Positions 28,765 through 36,066 of a stretch of 51,463 bases of DNA are shown piece after piece (position 1 is the stretch's first letter; each line of letters begins with the position of its first letter). A program made the position numbers and the translations under genes. The notes under the pieces are model-generated. The model saw only the letters and a list, made by a program, of their open reading frames with translations, had not been told where the DNA came from and searched no databases. This DNA is from Flavobacterium sp. (GTDB lineage: Bacteria; Bacteroidota; Bacteroidia; Flavobacteriales; Flavobacteriaceae), in contig JAGOJA010000005.1 in assembly GCA_017995345.1 (NCBI GenBank), positions 1 to 51,463 of the forward strand, written 5' to 3'.

Positions 28765-29826
28765 CTAAAATTCCTTTTCGTTATAGTAATTCACCATCAA
28801 ATTCACAAATTTGCTATAGCCTTCCATACCGTCTTTTTGCTGGTTCACTTTCAGGAATTGGTCATAAAATGCGTGAAAGCCCTTGTCGATAATCGTATCG
28901 TATTGCTTCCAGAAGAGTTCGCTTTCTTTGTAGTTTTTCAAAATTCCTGGATGAACCGTTTTTAATAATTGTTTAAAAACAGTCTCGTCTCGGGCTTGCC
29001 AATTGCCTAAACAATACCGCAAAGCCATACTGTAACCCGAATATTGCATGTACAAATCATCGTTTTTTACGGAAGCTAAGAATCCAATAAAATTACATTC
29101 ACTTTCGCTCGCATAGCCCAACTGGTGTGCCATTTCATGATTTGTTGTCATCGGAAAACTATACATGGGTCCAAGATAATTGACCTGCGCTTCATTGGTA
29201 AACGGATTTAAATAGCCTCCAAAACCCATATACGTCAATGGCAGGCTAATCAAAGATTTCTTTGTGCTTAATTTGGAATAAGAAAAATAAGGATATTCCG
29301 CAGCTAAGTTTTTATATCCATTCAAACTCATTTCAAAAACCTGTTCTTGCGAATACGGGAATACCACTTTCAAACTGTCGTTTTTTGTTAGCTGATTTTG
29401 CACGGCATTGGTTTTGTCAATTATTTTTTTGGTAAAAGCTAATAAATCAGCATCCGAATAGTCTTTCTGAATCTCCATTTTTTCAAAAAGCGGTTCACGG
29501 TAATAATTGAGTGCCCAAAGTGCATGAAACAAAAAGTAGAAAACCGAAGCAAAACTCAAGATACTCACAATAGTGTCTTTCCATTCTGACTTCCATGTTT
29601 TTCGTTTGTTCCAAAACCATTTAAAAAGGAATAAAATAAGAATTAAATAAAGACAGTCTCCCACAGAAAATGGAATTTCTCCCAGAATGGTTCTCGAAAA
29701 TAGAGAAACTAACGGATAAAAACCATTGCTGTACCAATTTTCTATTTGTTCCGGGTAAAAGGAAATAATTTGCAAAATTAGTATTTGGATAAATAGAAAG
29801 GAGGAAAGAAAATATTTTGTTTTCAA
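28765..29826 (-). CDS. DUF3810 membrane protein with HExxH metallopeptidase motif
   Basis: 353 residues. Three N-terminal hydrophobic segments (about 5-25, 52-70, 88-108) anchor a C-terminal domain containing HEMAH (230-234) and a downstream ESECNF (E243 as possible third zinc ligand). The gluzincin-like HExxH...E arrangement suggests a membrane-bound zinc peptidase; DUF3810 has no established substrate. The initiator appears to be TTG at 29826, because no ATG lies at the right place and MKTKYF fits the usual N terminus. The gene is divergent from pepD. Confidence 0.85.
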   Translation of the reverse strand: MKTKYFLSSFLFIQILILQIISFYPEQIENWYSNGFYPLVSLFSRTILGEIPFSVGDCLYLILILFLFKWFWNKRKTWKSEWKDTIVSILSFASVFYFLFHALWALNYYREPLFEKMEIQKDYSDADLLAFTKKIIDKTNAVQNQLTKNDSLKVVFPYSQEQVFEMSLNGYKNLAAEYPYFSYSKLSTKKSLISLPLTYMGFGGYLNPFTNEAQVNYLGPMYSFPMTTNHEMAHQLGYASESECNFIGFLASVKNDDLYMQYSGYSMALRYCLGNWQARDETVFKQLLKTVHPGILKNYKESELFWKQYDTIIDKGFHAFYDQFLKVNQQKDGMEGYSKFVNLMVNYYNEKEF

Positions 29827-29935
29827 TGTTTGAATTTTGGAAATGTAAATATAATTACAATATCAATTACTACCATAAGGAATATAAACTTTGTAACTTT
29901 GGGACTTGTAAATGTTAAACTTCAAACTAAAATAA

Positions 29936-31399
29936 ATGAGTCAAGAAATAAGAAATCTAGAGCCAAAAGCACTCTGGAATAAGTTTGCCGATTTGAATGC
30001 CGTGCCTCGTCCTTCTAAAAAAGAAGAGCGTGTTATTGAGTTTATGAAAAATTTTGGAAAAAGCCTAGGATTAGAGACTTTTGAAGATGAAATTCGCAAT
30101 GTAATCATCCGCAAGCCTGCAACTGCTGGAATGGAAAACCGAAAAGCGATTGTGCTTCAAGGGCATTTGGATATGGTACACCAAAAAAATTCGGATACTG
30201 TTTTTGATTTTGATACACAAGGAATTGATATGTATGTAGATGGGGATTGGGTTCGTGCCAAAGGAACAACTCTTGGTGCTGATAACGGTCTTGGTGTTGC
30301 CGCTATCATGGCAATCCTAGAAAGTACTAACATTCCACATCCAGCCATCGAAGCTTTGTTTACCATTGACGAGGAAACTGGAATGACAGGCGCTTTGAAC
30401 TTAAAAGGCGGAATTCTTCAAGGTCAAATTCTGTTGAATTTAGATACGGAAGAGGATGATGAAATAGATATTGGTTGTGCAGGAGGAATTGATGTGACAG
30501 CTACAGCTGAGTACGATGAGGATGAAACTCCAGAGGGTTCTGTAGGATATACAATTACTGTAAAAGGATTGAAAGGAGGACATTCAGGAATGGATATTCA
30601 CAAAGGTTTGGGAAATGCTAATAAAATCATGAACAGACTATTGTTTGATGGTTTTGATAATTTTGGTTTGCAAATTTCCGAAATAAAAGGAGGAAGTTTG
30701 CGTAATGCTATTCCGCGTGAAAGTCTTGCTAAAGTAATTATTGCTCAAGTTTATGATGAAGCTTTTGTTTTTGACATGCAGCAAATTGTAAACGAAATCA
30801 AAGCGGAGTTTAAAACAACAGAGCCAAATTTAGAAGTAGTCTTTGAAAAAGTGGAAGTAGCTCCAGCTAAAGTAATGCCATCAATAGCTCAGTTTTACTT
30901 TGTGAGATCAATGTATACTGCGCACAACGGAGTGTACAGAATGAGTGCTGATTTTGATGATTTAGTAGAAACCTCTAATAATATTGCAAAAGTAATTGTG
31001 GGCGAAGGGAAACTTTCAGTACAATGTTTGACACGTTCTTCTGTCGAAACTTCTAAATTTGATTTAGCTAATGCTTTGCGTTCTGCTTTTGAATTAATGG
31101 GTTGTGAAGTAGAATTTTCTGGTTCGTATCCCGGTTGGACACCAAATTCTGAATCTGAAATTTTAGATGTTTTAGTTCCAATTTATGAAAAACAAAACGG
31201 GGAGAAACCCAAAGTAGTGGCATGTCACGCTGGATTAGAATGCGGAATTTTAGGAACAAATTATCCAGATATGGATATGATTTCTTTTGGACCATCGATT
31301 CATGGTGCACATTCTCCTGATGAAAGAGCGAGTATTTCCTCTTCTCAGAAATTTTGGAAATTCTTATTGGAGATTTTAGCTACTATTCCAGTTAAATAA
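29936..31399 (+). CDS. pepD: Aminoacyl-histidine dipeptidase (M20 family)
   Basis: A 487-residue M20 peptidase of the PepD type that hydrolyses Xaa-His dipeptides such as carnosine. Zinc and catalytic residues occur in GHLDMVHQKN, GADNGLGVAAIMA, TIDEETGMTG, NLDTEEDDEIDIGCAGG and the terminal SIHGAHSPDERASI. The lid domain GHSGMDIHKGLGNANKIMNRLL is intact. TAACTTTG at 29894-29901 is the probable -7 box. An interrupted hairpin follows the stop. Confidence 0.95.
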   Translation: MSQEIRNLEPKALWNKFADLNAVPRPSKKEERVIEFMKNFGKSLGLETFEDEIRNVIIRKPATAGMENRKAIVLQGHLDMVHQKNSDTVFDFDTQGIDMYVDGDWVRAKGTTLGADNGLGVAAIMAILESTNIPHPAIEALFTIDEETGMTGALNLKGGILQGQILLNLDTEEDDEIDIGCAGGIDVTATAEYDEDETPEGSVGYTITVKGLKGGHSGMDIHKGLGNANKIMNRLLFDGFDNFGLQISEIKGGSLRNAIPRESLAKVIIAQVYDEAFVFDMQQIVNEIKAEFKTTEPNLEVVFEKVEVAPAKVMPSIAQFYFVRSMYTAHNGVYRMSADFDDLVETSNNIAKVIVGEGKLSVQCLTRSSVETSKFDLANALRSAFELMGCEVEFSGSYPGWTPNSESEILDVLVPIYEKQNGEKPKVVACHAGLECGILGTNYPDMDMISFGPSIHGAHSPDERASISSSQKFWKFLLEILATIPVK

Positions 31400-31413
31400 A
31401 AAAGTTTTCAGTT

Positions 31414-31462
31414 ATCAGATTTTAGTGTTCAGTTCGTATAGCGCTGAACACTATTTTCTGAT
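31414..31462. terminator. Interrupted hairpin between pepD and the small basic gene
   Basis: ATCAGA (31414-31419) and TAGTGTTCAG (31423-31432) pair with CTGAACACTA (31444-31453) and TCTGAT (31457-31462) around a 3-by-3 T/T internal loop. It lies between the convergent ends of pepD (31399) and the small gene (31472). The T-tract is weak on both sides, so terminator function is likely but not certain. Confidence 0.55.
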
Positions 31463-31471
31463 CACTAATTT

Positions 31472-31582
31472 TTAGTCTCTTTTAGGAGCGTTCTTCTTGT
31501 CTCTTTTTTCTTCTTTTTTTTCTTTAGCCGTTTTTAAAGGCTCTTTTTTCGCAGTTTTCTTTGCGTCTTGACTTTTTGCCAT
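31472..31582 (-). CDS. Small Lys-rich basic protein (36 residues)
   Basis: ATG at 31582 to TAA at 31472. The product begins MAKSQDAKKTAKK, continues EPLKTAKEKKEEKRDKK and ends NAPKRD. About 40% of residues are Lys or Arg, with no hydrophobic segment, like small flavobacterial basic proteins of unknown function. Base composition and codon use look like a real gene, and the regular AKK/KEKK pattern argues against chance. It is too short for automatic length cut-offs. A DNA- or RNA-binding role is a guess from charge only. No clear promoter box precedes it. Confidence 0.65.
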   Translation of the reverse strand: MAKSQDAKKTAKKEPLKTAKEKKEEKRDKKNAPKRD

Positions 31583-31907
31583 GATAGGAATATTTAGGTT
31601 TTGTTTTTAATTCTTCATTTAAGTAAATGTATGTAATATTTTTGATTTGTAATCAGAAATTATTTTAAAAAGCGCCCTCGATGATTTATAATACGACGCC
31701 AATACTCGCAAAAGCGCGCTTTACGAATACTAAGTCTGTCTAATTGATTTGTTGGCAATGCACGATTTCTATTGTCCTAATATGTTCCCTTTTTTTGATG
31801 AAATCCTAATCAATAGTTTGGAAAGACACATTGAAAAAACATTTTGCTTTATTAACTGTTTTAAGTTTGATTAAAATTTAAATGCAATCACTTTAAAATA
31901 AACCACC
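31583..31907. other. AT-rich intergenic stretch with a possible coding remnant
   Basis: This is the upstream half of a gap of nearly 600 bases. A stretch around 31668-31730 is locally GC-richer, with AAAGCGC and GCGCTTT facing each other about 50 bases apart. On the minus strand a 38-codon open frame without ATG (31660-31776) encodes Arg-rich sequence ending RIINHRGRFLK. It may be the relic of a gene or repeat; I do not call it. Confidence 0.3.
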
Positions 31908-31951
31908 ATGGACTGAAAGTCCATAGTTTTGGTTTAGCAGACTGAAAGTCT
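31908..31951. repeat. Two small palindromic hairpins sharing GACTGAAAGTC
   Basis: ATGGACT-GAA-AGTCCAT (31908-31924) and AGACT-GAA-AGTCT (31939-31951). Both have the same core and the same 3-base GAA loop, 15 bases apart. This looks like a REP-like intergenic repeat. Confidence 0.6.
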
Positions 31952-31955
31952 CCAA

Positions 31956-32028
31956 GGTTATAATAATAAAAATCAACCGCAGATTCACAGATTTATTATA
32001 ACCTAAAAAAAATATGCGAATCTGCGGT
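31956..32028. repeat. Two interleaved inverted repeats
   Basis: GGTTATAATAA (starting 31956) pairs with TTATTATAACC (ending 32003), while ACCGCAGATTC (31976-31986) pairs with GAATCTGCGGT (32018-32028). The second pair begins inside the first, so the two cannot form as simple nested hairpins. They are alternative structures or a pseudoknot. Confidence 0.6.
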
Positions 32029-32045
32029 AAATTTTTTTAGAACCT

Positions 32046-32086
32046 GAAATAGAAATGCACTAAAGTGCATAGTTTTAAACTATTTC
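32046..32086. repeat. Nested palindrome
   Basis: Outer arms GAAATAG (32046-32052) and CTATTTC (32080-32086) enclose ATGCACT-AA-AGTGCAT (32055-32070). The element resembles the preceding small palindromes and belongs to the same repeat cluster. Confidence 0.6.
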
Positions 32087-32174
32087 TGTGACCAATAAAA
32101 TTCCACAATTTCTTTCGGAATTGAGGAATGATCTAATGTATAGATAAGTCTAAACTTTGATTGAGTACTAATTT

Positions 32175-32942
32175 TTATTTTTTCTTCAGCACTTTATATT
32201 CCTCATAACAACCACTAATAGCATCCATGATTTGTAAATCATTTGCTGTTTTTATAAATGATTCTGAGTAGTTGCAACGTTGCAGAATTTCGGCAATTTC
32301 ATTTTTGTCAACACCTAAAAGCACCGCTATCGTTTCTCTGTCAAATTTTGATTCCAGAAGATTACGCACGGTATCATCCTTCTTCATTTCTTTAAGTTTT
32401 TTGAGCTCTTTGGGGTTATTTCCAAAAAAATTATACAACATATCTGCTGGGTTGAATATCGAACCGAGAACTCTCCCAAAGGCATTTGGAGAATATTCAC
32501 CAGCTTCATATCCTTGTGTTAGTCCAGAAATACTATAACGATAGTTTTCTTTTACAGGAATAATTTTAGTATCCACTTCAAGATAGCCAGTTAGATTGAA
32601 AGGTCGGATTACCACTTCTTCAAGAGCAATGGCTTTTTCAGTAAGTTGTATTTTGGTGCTTTTATTTTTAATCCAGTCATTGGTAACGCGTACACGTAGC
32701 GATTGAAATCCTAGGCTGGTAATGTGCAGTGTGTCGTTCAGTTGTACATCTATTTCAAAATATCCTCCTGCATCAGTGGTTGCACCCCTAACTTTATTGA
32801 TATTGATAATATTTACACTGGATAAAGGTTGTTTGGTAGTATTACTCAGAATGATACCATTAACTTTTTGGGAGGGGTCGTGAACTTGCGCAAAAGCAGT
32901 TGCCGATAGTACTAAAAAAAAGAAAACTACAAAATATTTCAT
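32175..32942 (-). CDS. Exported protein with carboxypeptidase-like regulatory domain
   Basis: 255 residues with signal peptide ending AFAQ. Residues about 25-110 form a carboxypeptidase-D regulatory-like beta sandwich (VNGIILSNTTKQPLSSVNI, GATTDAGGYFEIDV, ITSLGFQSLRV), the domain that precedes TonB receptors in Bacteroidota. The remaining 140 residues are helical, with no plug or barrel, so this is not a receptor. It may be a periplasmic or outer-membrane accessory protein. It follows the helicase on the same strand with 86 bases between. Confidence 0.82.
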   Translation of the reverse strand: MKYFVVFFFLVLSATAFAQVHDPSQKVNGIILSNTTKQPLSSVNIININKVRGATTDAGGYFEIDVQLNDTLHITSLGFQSLRVRVTNDWIKNKSTKIQLTEKAIALEEVVIRPFNLTGYLEVDTKIIPVKENYRYSISGLTQGYEAGEYSPNAFGRVLGSIFNPADMLYNFFGNNPKELKKLKEMKKDDTVRNLLESKFDRETIAVLLGVDKNEIAEILQRCNYSESFIKTANDLQIMDAISGCYEEYKVLKKK

Positions 32943-33028
32943 AAACTGATTTAAAACTTTAAAAGTAATAAAACAGGATTGAATATTTTGTAGTTCCAGT
33001 ATAATTATAAGAAAATTAACAATATATG

Positions 33029-34936
33029 TTAGTCTCTTCTTGGTCTTCTTGGTCTTGGTGAGTCACCAAAGCTTTCAGAACGTCTAGGTGCTCTGTCAGA
33101 TGAACCTTCAGTTCTAGATCTGTCAGATGAAAAACCACCTTCTCTTCTTCCGCCAAATCCACCTTCTCTAGGCGCAGAATTTCTGTCGCTTCTAAATCCG
33201 CCTGAACCTTCTCTTCTTGGAGCAAAGCTTCCTTCTCTTCTTGGAGCTGAACTTCTTCCACCACCAAAACTTCCACCTGAATTTCTTCCGTTATGGTCAC
33301 GTCTTCCGCCGCCATCATTTTTAGAAATTTCAACATTGATTCTACGTCCTTCTAATTGTACGTTGTTCAATACTTCCATTACTTTGTCAGTATGTTCTGG
33401 ATCCGTGTTAAAGAAAGAGAAACCTTCTTTTACGTCTACTTTGAAAACGTCATCACGACCTAAGTCTAATGTTTCTTTCAAATAATCTTTCAATGACATC
33501 CAATCAAAGTTATCTCTAGAACCAATGTTCACGAAATATCTTGTTGCACCACCATTGTTGTTTTCTCTTGGAGCACCATCTCTATCGTTACGATCACGTC
33601 TTTCAGAGTTCGATTGATTTGAAATGTCTCTGTTTTTCTTATAGTAATTGATAAAACGATTAAATTCAACCGATACCATTTTCTTGATTAATTCCTCTTT
33701 TGATAAGTCTTCAAGAACGCTATTAATTGCAGGAAGGTAGGTGTCAATTTCATGATCAACTTCCGTGTCTTTGATTTTATTAGCTAAGTGTAATAATTGG
33801 ATTTCGCAGATTTCAATTCCAGAAGGGATTGTTTTTTCTTCGAATTTTTGCTTGATGATTCTTTCAATTGAAGAAATCTTACGCAATTCACTTTTAGTAA
33901 CAATCACAATTGAAGTTCCTAGTTTTCCAGCACGACCTGTACGACCTGAACGGTGGTTGTACGTTTCGATTTCATCAGGTAATTGATAATTTACTACGTG
34001 AGTAATATTGTCAACGTCAATTCCACGTGCAGCTACGTCAGTTGCTACCAGCATTTGAATTTGTCTTCCTCTAAAAGATTTCATTACACCATCACGTTGC
34101 GCTTGAGATAAATCTCCGTGCAAAGCAGCAGCGCTGTATCCGTCTTCAATCAATTTTTCAGCAACAGCTTGCGTATCTCTTTTGGTACGACAAAAAACTA
34201 CAGAGAAAATGTCTGGATTAGAATCAGCTAAACGTTTCAAAGCTTCGTAACGGTCACGTGCATTTACAAGGTAAAATTCGTGAGAAACGGTTGCTGAACC
34301 TGAATTTTTAGCTCCAACTGTAATTTCAATTGGGTCTTTCATGAATTGTTTTCCAATACGTGCTACTTCAGCAGGCATTGTTGCAGAGAATAACCATGTG
34401 TTTTTTTCGTCTGGCGTAGTAGAAAGGATGTTTACGATATCTTCGTAGAAACCCATGTTCAACATTTCGTCAGCTTCGTCAAGAATACAAAAGTTGATTT
34501 GAGAGATGTTTACTAAACCTCTATTAATCATGTCTTGCATTCTTCCTGGAGTCGCCACAATAATTTGTGCGCCTCTCTTTATGTCTCTCGCTTGTTCTGT
34601 TATGCTAGCTCCACCGTAAACTGCTACCACATTAATACCTTTTTCGTATTTAGAGTAGTTTTTAATTTCGTTGGTAATCTGCAAACAAAGTTCGCGTGTT
34701 GGAGATAAAATTAATGCTTGTGTGTTTCTGTTGTTGGCATCAATTTTCTGAATAACTGGAAAACCAAAAGCTGCCGTTTTCCCTGTCCCTGTCTGAGCCA
34801 ACGCAACCATATCTGTATCTTTTTCCAATAATAGGGGAATCGCTTTCTCCTGTACTTCGGTCGGACTTTCAAATCCTAGATCTAAAATCGCCTTCAGTAA
34901 CGACTCACTCAATCCTAATTGTTCAAATTTATTCAT
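33029..34936 (-). CDS. DEAD-box RNA helicase with DbpA-type RNA-binding domain and Gly/Arg-rich tail
   Basis: 635 residues. The helicase core has AQTGTGKTAAFGFP (motif I), PTRELCLQ (Ia), VLDEADEML-type motif II (CILDEADEMLNMGF), SATMP (III) and HRSGRTGRAG (VI). A DbpA-like RNA-binding domain (FVNIGSRDNFDWMSLKDYL, GRRINVEIS) covers about 470-545. The tail (about 550-635) is rich in Gly, Arg and Ser with GGRR/GSFGGG/RREG repeats and should bind RNA non-specifically. The architecture is that of DeaD/CsdA-type cold-shock and ribosome-assembly helicases. The start is ATG 34936; an upstream in-frame start adds eight residues and is not needed. Confidence 0.95.
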   Translation of the reverse strand: MNKFEQLGLSESLLKAILDLGFESPTEVQEKAIPLLLEKDTDMVALAQTGTGKTAAFGFPVIQKIDANNRNTQALILSPTRELCLQITNEIKNYSKYEKGINVVAVYGGASITEQARDIKRGAQIIVATPGRMQDMINRGLVNISQINFCILDEADEMLNMGFYEDIVNILSTTPDEKNTWLFSATMPAEVARIGKQFMKDPIEITVGAKNSGSATVSHEFYLVNARDRYEALKRLADSNPDIFSVVFCRTKRDTQAVAEKLIEDGYSAAALHGDLSQAQRDGVMKSFRGRQIQMLVATDVAARGIDVDNITHVVNYQLPDEIETYNHRSGRTGRAGKLGTSIVIVTKSELRKISSIERIIKQKFEEKTIPSGIEICEIQLLHLANKIKDTEVDHEIDTYLPAINSVLEDLSKEELIKKMVSVEFNRFINYYKKNRDISNQSNSERRDRNDRDGAPRENNNGGATRYFVNIGSRDNFDWMSLKDYLKETLDLGRDDVFKVDVKEGFSFFNTDPEHTDKVMEVLNNVQLEGRRINVEISKNDGGGRRDHNGRNSGGSFGGGRSSAPRREGSFAPRREGSGGFRSDRNSAPREGGFGGRREGGFSSDRSRTEGSSDRAPRRSESFGDSPRPRRPRRD

Positions 34937-34957
34937 ATGTATTTTTAAAATAGGGTG

Positions 34958-34965
34958 CAAAATTA
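34958..34965 (-). promoter_or_regulatory. TAnnTTTG -7 box of the DEAD-box helicase gene
   Basis: Read on the minus strand, TAATTTTG matches the consensus exactly, 21 bases before the ATG at 34936. No TTG stands at the normal -33 spacing. Confidence 0.5.
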
Positions 34966-35139
34966 CAGTTTTTAATTCATATAAACTAATGCTATTTTAA
35001 GATTTAATAATTTATTACGATTTGATTATCAGAATGTTATATTTTTATTTTCTGGTTTATTGTTTAGATTTGGGTAATTTAGTTTGAAATTATGACTTAG
35101 AATTAAATAATTTGTTATAAATAATCTTGTATTCATTCG

Positions 35140-35718
35140 TTATTTAGGGGCTGTCAAAAATTTGATCAATTGTTGCGTTGCCTTTCCTCTGTGACTGATT
35201 TTATTTTTTAGGTCTACTGATAATTGGGCGAATGTTTCCGTAAATCCTTCTGGTTGAAAAATTGGATCGTAACCAAAACCTTGATTACCAATTTTTTCGG
35301 GTGTGATTTGGCCTTTTGCAATTCCTGTGAAAAGACGTTGCGTCCCGTTTAAATTTAATGCAATAACAGTTTTGAATTGTGCATTTCTATTCTTTTTTTC
35401 CAATAAGGATTCCAATAGTTTATTCATATTATCAGCAGCACTGCGTTGTTCTCCAGCATAGCGTGCGGAAAAAACACCTGGTTCACCATTCAAAGCGTCC
35501 ACTTCCAGTCCGGTATCATCTGCAAAGCAATCATATCCGTATTTCTTAGTAATGTAATTTGCTTTTTGGATTGCATTTCCTTCAATAGTAGCAGCAGTTT
35601 CAGGAATTTCTTCTGTACAACCAATGCTTTCTAAACTCAAAATAGTTATAGTTTCAGGAAGCATATTTTGTAATTCTAGGATTTTATTTTTGTTATTTGA
35701 AGCAAAAACGAGTTTCAT
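35140..35718 (-). CDS. rdgB: Non-canonical purine NTP pyrophosphatase (RdgB/HAM1)
   Basis: A 192-residue Ham1-family enzyme that hydrolyses dITP, ITP and XTP to monophosphates and keeps them out of DNA. It has the family's SNNKNKILEL start, FADDTGLEVDALNGEPGVFSARYAG, GNQGFGYDPIF and SHRGKA motifs, all intact. A TATATTTG on the minus strand at 35738-35745 is a possible -7 box. It is followed downstream by the helicase gene in the same orientation after 200 AT-rich bases. Confidence 0.96.
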   Translation of the reverse strand: MKLVFASNNKNKILELQNMLPETITILSLESIGCTEEIPETAATIEGNAIQKANYITKKYGYDCFADDTGLEVDALNGEPGVFSARYAGEQRSAADNMNKLLESLLEKKNRNAQFKTVIALNLNGTQRLFTGIAKGQITPEKIGNQGFGYDPIFQPEGFTETFAQLSVDLKNKISHRGKATQQLIKFLTAPK

Positions 35719-35914
35719 TTTTTTTAGTTTTAATTTTCAAATATACATTTTCTATGTTTTTTGCACTGTAATACCAACGTTTTATATTTAATCAATTTTA
35801 AATTTGAAAGGTTTGTTTAAGAAACATATTGAATACAAATAGATTAATTGTAACACACTGTAAGTCAGTATGTTAAATCAAAGTTAAAATATGATTTTAT
35901 TTGTATTTTAATAG

Positions 35915-36063
35915 TATCTTTGAATGTAGTTTTGATTGGTCACTTGAATAATTTGCCAGTTTATGGTGATAATATTCAGATAGTCAACTGTACTGAACGG
36001 TAAAGTTGATAATGGTAAATCGAAATTGACAATTGGAGGTCTTTAACTAGGCCTCCTTTTTTG
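35915..36063 (+). ncRNA. Probable intergenic small RNA with its own terminator
   Basis: A -7-like TATCTTTG (35915-35922) is followed by about 135 bases with no open frame beyond a few codons, ending in a strong plus-strand terminator at 36035-36062. Both flanking genes are on the minus strand, and the nearest upstream plus-strand gene ends at 31399, so this terminator must serve a transcript of its own. Internal pairing is possible, for example TCAACT with AGTTGA around TAC/GTA. The -33 TTG is only 11 bases upstream, which weakens the promoter. It lacks the conserved SRP, RNase P and tmRNA motifs I know. Identity unknown. Confidence 0.5.
36035..36062 (+). terminator. Strong plus-strand rho-independent terminator
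   Basis: GGAGGTC (36035-36041) pairs with GGCCTCC (36050-36056, one G-U) over an 8-base loop, followed by six T. The opposite strand has no T-tract after the hairpin, so orientation is plus. It is the terminator assigned to the small RNA candidate. Confidence 0.85.
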
Positions 36064-36066
36064 TTG

